Shown here piece after piece: positions 8,744 to 13,301 of a DNA stretch of 13,301 bases. A model generated the notes under the pieces. It searched no databases. It was not told the origin of the DNA and worked only from the letters and a program-made list of their open reading frames with translations. Source of the DNA: Byssothecium circinans (lineage: Eukaryota; Ascomycota; Dothideomycetes; Pleosporales; Massarinaceae); assembly GCA_010015675.1 (NCBI GenBank), contig ML977023.1:21104-34404 (forward strand), written 5' to 3'. Made by a program: the position numbers and the translations under genes. Every line of letters starts with the position of its first letter. The first letter of the stretch is position 1.

Positions 8744-8929
8744 TTGCTTATCCAGGAGCTACACAAGTCTAAGCTGTATGGATACCCTAGGATCAACGAA
8801 ATAGTTCGTCAAATTTCAAACAAGTACTTAATACCTAGTATACGAAGAATAGTTCAGAAAGTAGTAGGCAACTGTTTAGCCTGTTCTAAGAATAAGCCTA
8901 AGAGATATAAGCCCTATAGATTACTCTAA
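8744..8929 (+). other. Integrase N-terminal zinc domain, the longest clean stretch of pol
   Basis: A 61-codon uninterrupted run contains ELHKSKLYGYP and, about 30 residues later, NCLACSKNKP. This is the H-x4-H...C-x2-C zinc fold of retroviral integrases, with the second His now Tyr (CpA to TpA). The Cys pair is at 8873 and 8882. It opens with ATG only by chance; it is an internal part of pol. Confidence 0.88.
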
Positions 8930-8959
8930 TCGCTAGAACCACCCGCACGCCTATATATT

Positions 8960-9650
8960 AGTGTTACGATGGACTTTATTATAAAGCTCCTAAAATTATT
9001 AGAACTTAGATTAGCATAGCTATATAACTTGATATTAGTAATCGTCGACCGATTAACTAAGGCATTGATATTCGTACCGACGGAAGAAATAGTTATAGCT
9101 AAAGAAATAGCTTACAAGGTAACCAAGGCACTTATTAGTCAACATAGAGTGCTAGAATAGTTTATCACTAATTATAGAACACTGTTCACCTCTAAGTATT
9201 AGAGTATATTCCTAGTAAAGCTTAGAGTTAATAAGAAGCTTTTAACTAGCTTTTATCTGTAGATAGATGGTTAGATGGAATAAACAAACTAGACACTAGA
9301 ATAGTATCTAAGGATGTACGCTAATAAGCTGTAGGATAACTAGGTTAAACTCCTGCTAACAGCACAATTAGCCTACAACAGCACGAGATCTGCGATAATG
9401 GGATACTTGCCTTACTACACGAATTATAGATATAAGCTAATTGCTTATTAGGATCCTAAGGACGTTAAAAGTCTTTTAGCTAGAGCTAATAATAAGGCAC
9501 GACTCCTTCGCAAATTATATAATAAATTAAGCTGACGAATCGCTCAAAGAAACCTCACAATAGCTAAATTAGTAAACAAGAAAAGGCTTAAGGGACTAAC
9601 CCTTAAAGAGGGGGATAAAGTTTTCCTATCACAAAAAAATTTGAAAACTA
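8960..9650 (+). other. Integrase catalytic core (DD35E), second Asp lost
   Basis: The first Asp is in VTMDFIIKL (8972). The second position reads ITNYRTLFTSKY, with Asp to Asn at 9170 (GAT to AAT). The Glu is at 9278 in DG*ME, 36 codons after the second acidic position, exactly DD35E. The segment LLTAQLAYNSTRSA near 9355-9396 is the typical Gypsy core end. Catalytically dead. Confidence 0.9.
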
Positions 9651-9841
9651 GATGGCTATGCGATAAATTAGATAACCTCCGAATAGGACTATTCTAGATC
9701 CTAGAGGCTAGAGGACTAGTAACGTTTAAACTAAAGCTCTCTAAAGGTATACGTATATACCCTATCTTTTATAAATCCCTCCTTAAACTAGCACCACTGG
9801 ACGCCGAGGTTAAAACACGAATTAAGCTTAAGGACGAAAAT

Positions 9842-9991
9842 TATAAAGTTGAGGAAATCAAGGACCTGCGAAAATTCGAGCGTTAGTAGAAATACTTGGT
9901 TAAGTAGAAAGACTAGCTAGATAGTTAGAATACCTAGGAACTAATACGGAATCTTATAGACTGCAAGAGATTAGTAAAGGACTACTACTAA
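9842..9991 (+). other. C-terminal chromodomain of integrase
   Basis: The translated segment begins YKVEEIKDLR, continues KYLVK*KD*L (9889 onward), then NT*ELIRNL and a terminal KDYY. This is the chromodomain pattern (VExIL-DxR, YLVKWKGY, NTWEP, NL). Chromoviruses use it to steer integration toward heterochromatin marked by H3K9 methylation. The aromatic-cage Trp codons are now TAG. Confidence 0.85.
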
Positions 9992-10088
9992 TAGCATCTA
10001 GAGGCAATAACTCCGTATTCACTAGGAAAGCGGAAAAGTTAAAGGATAAAGAAGGATTAAAAGAGATTAAAGAAGGGTTAGCCTGTAA

Positions 10089-10538
10089 CTAGCCTAGGTC
10101 AGCTAATAACGGTTTAGATAGCAGCGGTTTAGACAAAATAGTAGTCTCTATACTCTTTAAAGTCTCTACCTCTTAGGCAGCGTCTATCGCGTTTAAGACA
10201 CGGTAGTCCTAATTCGCAAAGGAACGCTCGCGAGCCTTAAGTTTAGCCAGCTTATCGCGAAGCTATGCTACCTTAGCCTTAGAATAAAGCAGCGTAATCT
10301 ACTTCTCCTCCTTCTCCTTTTATACTTTCTCCTACTTGTCCTTAGAGACAAATAGACTACACTTAGCATAGACCTAAATATAAGTAGCGCACTAACCTAT
10401 AGCCGTATTAATAAAACAATAAAGCCTACGCTTCTAATAATGTTTGTAACTAGGCGTTATCTCTAGACCTTAAGAACGGACTCGGTTGGCACAGTATCAA
10501 CGACGCGCGATAGACGACTCAGACAGAACCTTAGGCAT
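10089..10538 (-). pseudogene. Decayed antisense ORF between pol and the 3' LTR (Cys-containing, coiled coil)
   Basis: I do not recognise a named family. On the minus strand ATG at 10538 (start MPKVLSESSIARR) opens a frame of about 149 codons to TAG at 10089; the pattern of stops (mostly TAG/TAA, one TGA) is like that of gag and pol. The N-terminal 60 codons keep Cys at 16, 41, 50 and 60 and have Tyr at 15, 34, 40 and 53 that could be former Cys (TGY to TAY), suggesting a small zinc module. Codons 66-110 are Lys/Glu/Arg-rich with regular Leu and Ala (LRDKLAKLKARERSFAN), a likely coiled coil. It converges tail-to-tail with pol with about 47 bp between stops, and a TATA-like box lies 70 bp upstream. 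The true C-terminus is uncertain because the frame stays mostly open to about 10020. Confidence 0.6.
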
Positions 10539-10607
10539 AGTTAGGAAGGAGTTAGCGAAACCCTAGGGGAGGCTATAATACTACAAGTAACTAGGGACAC
10601 GCATGAC

Positions 10608-10614
10608 TTATATA
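10608..10614 (-). promoter_or_regulatory. TATA-like box (TATATAA) upstream of the antisense ORF
   Basis: Read on the minus strand, TATATAAG lies 70 bp before the antisense ATG at 10538, a usual distance for a fungal core promoter. TATA-like strings are frequent in AT-rich DNA, but this part of the element is comparatively GC-rich. Confidence 0.35.
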
Positions 10615-10675
10615 CTAGCTACAAGAAGAAGCAGCACAGCAGACACACCTCCTAGGATATCGGGACGATAACCTT

Positions 10676-10689
10676 AAAAAGGGGGATAA
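10676..10689 (+). promoter_or_regulatory. Polypurine tract (plus-strand primer)
   Basis: AAAAAGGGGGATAA ends directly at the first base of the 3' LTR. A purine run here primes plus-strand DNA synthesis in LTR elements and confirms the plus orientation. Confidence 0.9.
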
Positions 10690-11155
10690 TATTACGAGAC
10701 AATAGATAAGCGCAGCCACGTAGGAACGATACGCTTAGGGAGAGTATTAGGCAGTAGGGCACAGGGTAGGGTCAGGTTGCTAGTTACGTAATTGTGATCC
10801 CACTAAGACTAAGAGATCCTAGGAGCACACTAAGATCCTAGATTAGGTAGAGATCTAGGGAGCAGGAGCTCTAGGCGTGATCAAGGACTTATTAAAGGAA
10901 TAGGATAAAGACTAGATAGATTTCCTTTATCTTTCTAATTCTAATTCTTTGTAGTCAACTCTTTATAGTTTATCTCTTACCTAAATTAATACTTAGTTAT
11001 TCTATAGTTTGTTATAGAATTAGTTGTCTTTAGATAAACTCTATTATACGTTTACCTCTTAAATTATTAAAGCCTACTACCTAACATATACGCCTTACAC
11101 TAACCGACCTCCCTTAACACGGATCAGGATCTAGCAAGTATACCCCTTGGTAACA
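10690..11155 (+). repeat. 3' LTR, 466 bp
   Basis: It begins TATTACGAGAC (ancestral TGTTAC with G-to-A) and ends GTAACA at 11155. Alignment to the 5' LTR is end to end, about 92% identical by eye, and differences are almost only transitions. Confidence 0.95.
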
Positions 11156-11160
11156 CTTTA
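11156..11160. repeat. Target site duplication CTTTA (right copy)
   Basis: It is identical to 3887-3891 and directly abuts the 3' LTR end GTAACA. Confidence 0.9.
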
Positions 11161-12409
11161 CTATTAGCCTAGAACTTTACTATAGACTTAGTAAAGCCTC
11201 TCTCCTTCTATATATTATAGAGAAATGTAATTAGAATAGTCTTATATACGGTAAAGATAAGCTCTATACGTAGGATTAGTAGGTAAGTATTAGTATTATA
11301 CTCTAGGAGGTCTAAAAAGTCTAACTTAGACTTATAGAAGGCGTCCCTAGCTACCTTAATCTAGTTTATATTAGTATATAACTAATACCTTAACTAATAC
11401 CTTAACTAATACCTAACTTATGTAATCTAGTCCTTTAGGATTAGTCTCTTATACCTCTTAGATAAGTTTTAACTTAGTAGTTAGGTTAATATAGTAGAGG
11501 TAATTCTATATAGTATTAGTATAGGTATTAGGTAGGATAGAGTTATTATACGTAGAATATTTCCTTAAACATGCGTATAATAAATATATTACGACTAAAT
11601 TCTTCTAGGATTTATAATTTCTATATTACAGAGTTAAGGTAATTATTTTATATAGCCTTAACTATAATCTAGTACTAAAGATCTAGCATACTCTTACGCT
11701 CCTTAGTACCTTCTTGCTTAAGCTCCTTTACTACTTAAAGTAGTTTGCTACTACTTAAGCTAGTAGTAGAAGATAGGTCCTAGTTACTATTAAATACTCT
11801 AAGATCTACCTTAGTCATGGCTGCTAGCAAGATATGAGCTAGTAGCATAAAGTTATCCTTAAGGAGATAGACTATATCTTAAGCTCTAAATAGATCATAG
11901 ACATCTAGGTAGGTATATTTAGATTACTTTATATAGACTATAGCCTGCTGCATCTATAGAAGCTTCTTATTACACCTACTATGTATAGTTAGTATAGGCT
12001 AATACTAGACTAATACTATAATAATACCTATTCTTAAGGTAGGCATTACAGATCTACTCCTTTAGTTGCTACTTAAGCTTAGTATGTGCACTAAGATCTA
12101 CTACCTAGTTAAGGGTATTCTAGACGTAGAGCTTAAACTTTTTTACCTAGGATATAGATACTACTTTAATAATATTAGCATGTTATTTAGTGTGCATATA
12201 TTTTAGTTATACCTTATTATCTACATTCTTACCTTTAAGCACTAGGAAGTCCTCTCCCTCTTTTCTAGAACGTAGGTTATTATTTTTAATAGTGCTAGCA
12301 TTCTTAGAGTACGTATCCTTAGCCTTTCTCTGCTTGCGGCTAGCTATAGTAGTAAGGCAGTAGAGTATCAGGTATTAGAAAGCAGGTATTAGGATAGGGG
12401 CTATAATAG
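11161..12409 (-). pseudogene. 5' part of a decayed minus-strand gene interrupted by the Gypsy element; function unknown
   Basis: No family is recognised. Minus-strand frames with few stops follow each other. One runs from about 12400 to 12010 (for example SRKQRKAKDTYSKN, then RKEGEDFLVLKGKNVDNKV). A second runs from about 11995 to 11690 (DIVYLLKDNFMLLAHILLAAM, split here: DIVYLLKDNF then MLLAHILLAAM). A third runs from about 11680 to 11380. The first frame then returns from about 11337 (ARDAFYKSKLDFLDLLEY) to 11161. At least three indels or introns are therefore needed. Frame changes coincide with short GTATTAG duplications at 11999-12020 and the 12-bp repeat at 11381. Low stop density continues into 3886-3762 if the Gypsy element is removed, supporting one former gene. 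Start codon not found; confidence is limited by AT-rich composition. Confidence 0.35.
11381..11416. repeat. 12-bp tandem repeat ACTAATACCTTA, 3 copies
   Basis: Copies start at 11381, 11393 and 11405, the last with one mismatch. The unit differs by a single base from the CCTAATACCTTA repeat at 1755-1823. Confidence 0.85.
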
Positions 12410-12533
12410 TAATACGTATAAATTACTAAAGTATTATAGTAGGTAGGTATAGTAGTATAGGTTAATAATTAGTAGTTTTTTAATATTATTTACACTAGTA
12501 CGTAGTAAGGGAAATTAAAGTAAGAATTTATAC

Positions 12534-12546
12534 TAGCGTTACGCTA
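12534..12546. repeat. Short perfect palindrome TAGCG-TTA-CGCTA
   Basis: A 5-bp inverted repeat with a 3-nt spacer, in the region upstream of the minus-strand pseudogene and 20 bp from the poly-T tract. Function unknown. Confidence 0.5.
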
Positions 12547-12558
12547 ATTACGTCATAT

Positions 12559-12595
12559 TAATAGTGTTTTTTTTTTTTTTAGAAATAATAGTGTT
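12559..12595. repeat. 10-bp direct repeat TAATAGTGTT flanking a poly-T tract
   Basis: TAATAGTGTT at 12559-12568 and 12586-12595 brackets a 14-T run (12567-12580) and AGAAA. This could be a tiny A-tailed insertion with its target duplication read on the minus strand, or replication slippage. Confidence 0.4.
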
Positions 12596-13102
12596 CTGCA
12601 CGCTTCTATAGAGGATAGAGTATTAGGGCTAGTATTAGTCCTTTTTTACCTATTTTAGGATTTATATATAAACGTTATATAAATCTCTTACCTTAGATTT
12701 TTACCTTACTTTTACTTTTTACTTTTACCTTTACTATTACCTTCTTTTTCCCCTTTACTAACACTTCCTAGGCGTATAGCTATAGTATATAGCTTATCTT
12801 CTCTTCTTTCCTTTATTTCCCCCTACCTTGCTACTCTTGTATAGCCTATCTATAGTATTAGCTATAGCATTAGGCCTTATATAGGTAATACTCGCTATCC
12901 TACTATTTATATCTCTAATAAATTTCTAGTTACTCTCTATAATATTTCTTTAGCCTATATAACCTCTATATGCTATAACTTAGGCAACTATCCTACTAGA
13001 AGTTAGCCCTAGTACTCTTAGTATATAATATATTAGTCTTAGTATTAGCTATTAGTTAACTATAGCCTAGTATTAATGATATATTATCCTAGTAAAAAGA
13101 CT
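12596..13102. other. Non-coding AT-rich DNA with a pyrimidine-rich strand
   Basis: From about 12640 to 12840 the plus strand is strongly pyrimidine-rich, with imperfect TTTTAC repeats around 12695-12745. From 12840 to 13102 the DNA is simple RIP-like CTA/TAG-rich sequence. I see no gene here. A TTTATATATAA-like site near 12660-12670 could be a core promoter of the minus-strand pseudogene, but that is a guess. Confidence 0.5.
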
Positions 13103-13301
13103 ACTCCTTAAGTCCCTTTAGTTTCTTAAGTCTACCTAGTTCCTTAAGTCTTCCTAGTTCCTTAAGTCCTAGTTCTTTAAGTCTTAGTTTCTTAAGTCCC
13201 CTTAGTTCTATAAGTCCTAGTTCCTTAAGTCTCTTTAGTTCCTTAAGTCTCTTTAGTTCCTTAAGTCTCTTTAGTTCCTTAAGTCTCTTTAGTTCCTTAA
13301 G
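13103..13301. repeat. Minisatellite with 15- and 18-bp units, runs off the right edge
   Basis: About twelve units beginning AGTTCCTTAAGT. The last four complete ones are identical 18-mers AGTTCCTTAAGTCTCTTT (13219-13290); earlier ones vary and include 15-bp forms (13156-13170, 13171-13185, 13204-13218). All units after the first are multiples of three. On the minus strand a frame is open from the right edge to TAG at 13101-13103 and reads Leu-Lys-Glu-Leu-Lys-Arg repeated, a coiled-coil-like pattern; one plus frame is also open. Whether it is coding depends on sequence to the right. Confidence 0.9.

Larger units (their letters stand above)
6543..10042 (+). pseudogene. pol: Decayed pol: protease, reverse transcriptase, RNase H, integrase, chromodomain
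   Basis: Pol copies the RNA into DNA and integrates it. The frame entered at 6543 carries protease and the reverse transcriptase fingers/palm; after a single-base loss around 7781-7798 it continues one frame over to TAA at 10040. Domains in order are protease (ALIDSRA, 6678-6698), RT (LRLYVDF at 7440, YLDN at 7746), RNase H (EID at 8192), integrase zinc domain (8744-8926), DD35E core (8972, 9170, 9278) and chromodomain (9842-9991). Numerous TAG/TAA codons interrupt it; the longest ATG-initiated clean run is 61 codons in the integrase zinc domain. Total length, about 1,165 codons, is normal for a chromovirus pol. Confidence 0.93.
3892..11155 (+). mobile_element. Complete, RIP-inactivated Ty3/Gypsy LTR retrotransposon (chromovirus), 7,264 bp
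   Basis: The element is bounded by near-identical LTRs with TGTTAC...GTAACA ends, a CTTTA duplication on both sides, and a polypurine tract just inside the 3' LTR. The internal order is gag, protease, reverse transcriptase, RNase H, integrase, chromodomain, so it is Ty3/Gypsy rather than Copia, and a chromovirus. All domains are present but every one carries stops, and protease, reverse transcriptase and integrase each lost a catalytic-site residue. It also carries an antisense ORF remnant before the 3' LTR. It is non-autonomous and dead as it stands. It is less AT-rich than its flanks, consistent with a younger insertion into older mutated DNA. Confidence 0.95.

Noticed and set aside
8744..8929. 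61-codon plus-strand ORF as an independent gene
   Set aside because: It is in phase with RNase H upstream and the integrase core downstream and contains the integrase Cys pair, so it is a clean piece of pol, not a separate gene.
9299..9301. Glu in T-L-E as the integrase catalytic Glu
   Set aside because: It is 43 codons after the second acidic position; the Glu at 9278 is at 36 codons, as DD35E requires.
11161..12409. Tyrosine-recombinase (Crypton or DUF3435-like) identity for the split minus-strand gene
   Set aside because: A short stretch (YLLKDNFMLLAH) vaguely recalls such proteins, but no catalytic Arg/His/Tyr motif could be placed and the frame changes several times.
13101..13301. Telomeric repeat at the right edge
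   Set aside because: The unit is AGTTCCTTAAGTCTCTTT, not TTAGGG/CCCTAA; it is an ordinary minisatellite.

Overview
The window is non-genic, transposon-derived DNA from a filamentous fungus, most likely an ascomycete of the Pezizomycotina. Almost every reconstructable reading frame is riddled with TAG/TAA codons where Trp or Gln is expected, and catalytic residues are lost by G-to-A or C-to-T changes in TpG/CpA contexts. That is the signature of repeat-induced point mutation (RIP). No intact gene of normal length survives; the element and gene remnants below were found by following family motifs through the stop codons.

Layout. Positions 1 to about 3266 (+) hold a left-truncated, decayed Helitron RepHel gene (HUH-type Rep plus Pif1-like helicase), in one frame throughout, with a small in-frame 12-bp tandem repeat. 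A possible Helitron 3' end (hairpin plus CTAG) lies near 3394-3427. A complete but dead Ty3/Gypsy chromovirus occupies 3892-11155. It has two LTRs of 465 and 466 bp with TGTTAC...GTAACA ends, a CTTTA target duplication, gag, pol (protease, reverse transcriptase, RNase H, integrase, chromodomain) and a polypurine tract. It also carries a decayed antisense ORF between pol and the 3' LTR. The element sits inside older decayed DNA that looks like a minus-strand gene of unknown function, now split into 11161-12409 and 3518-3886. The right end (13103-13301) is a 15/18-bp minisatellite running off the window.

Within the Gypsy element, gag and pol lie in frames related by -1. A canonical slippery heptamer, A AAA AAC, sits exactly where the frames meet, so programmed -1 frameshifting was probably how the ancestor made Gag-Pol. 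The least ordinary parts are the antisense Cys-containing/coiled-coil ORF with its own TATA-like box, and the roughly 400-codon Cys/His-containing Gag extension before the frameshift. Also unusual are near-identical 12-bp repeats at two loci 9.6 kb apart.

Order of events, inferred: the Helitron and the minus-strand gene were already present when the chromovirus inserted, and RIP then mutated everything. The two LTRs differ at about 37 aligned sites by my count by eye, all but one of them transitions.
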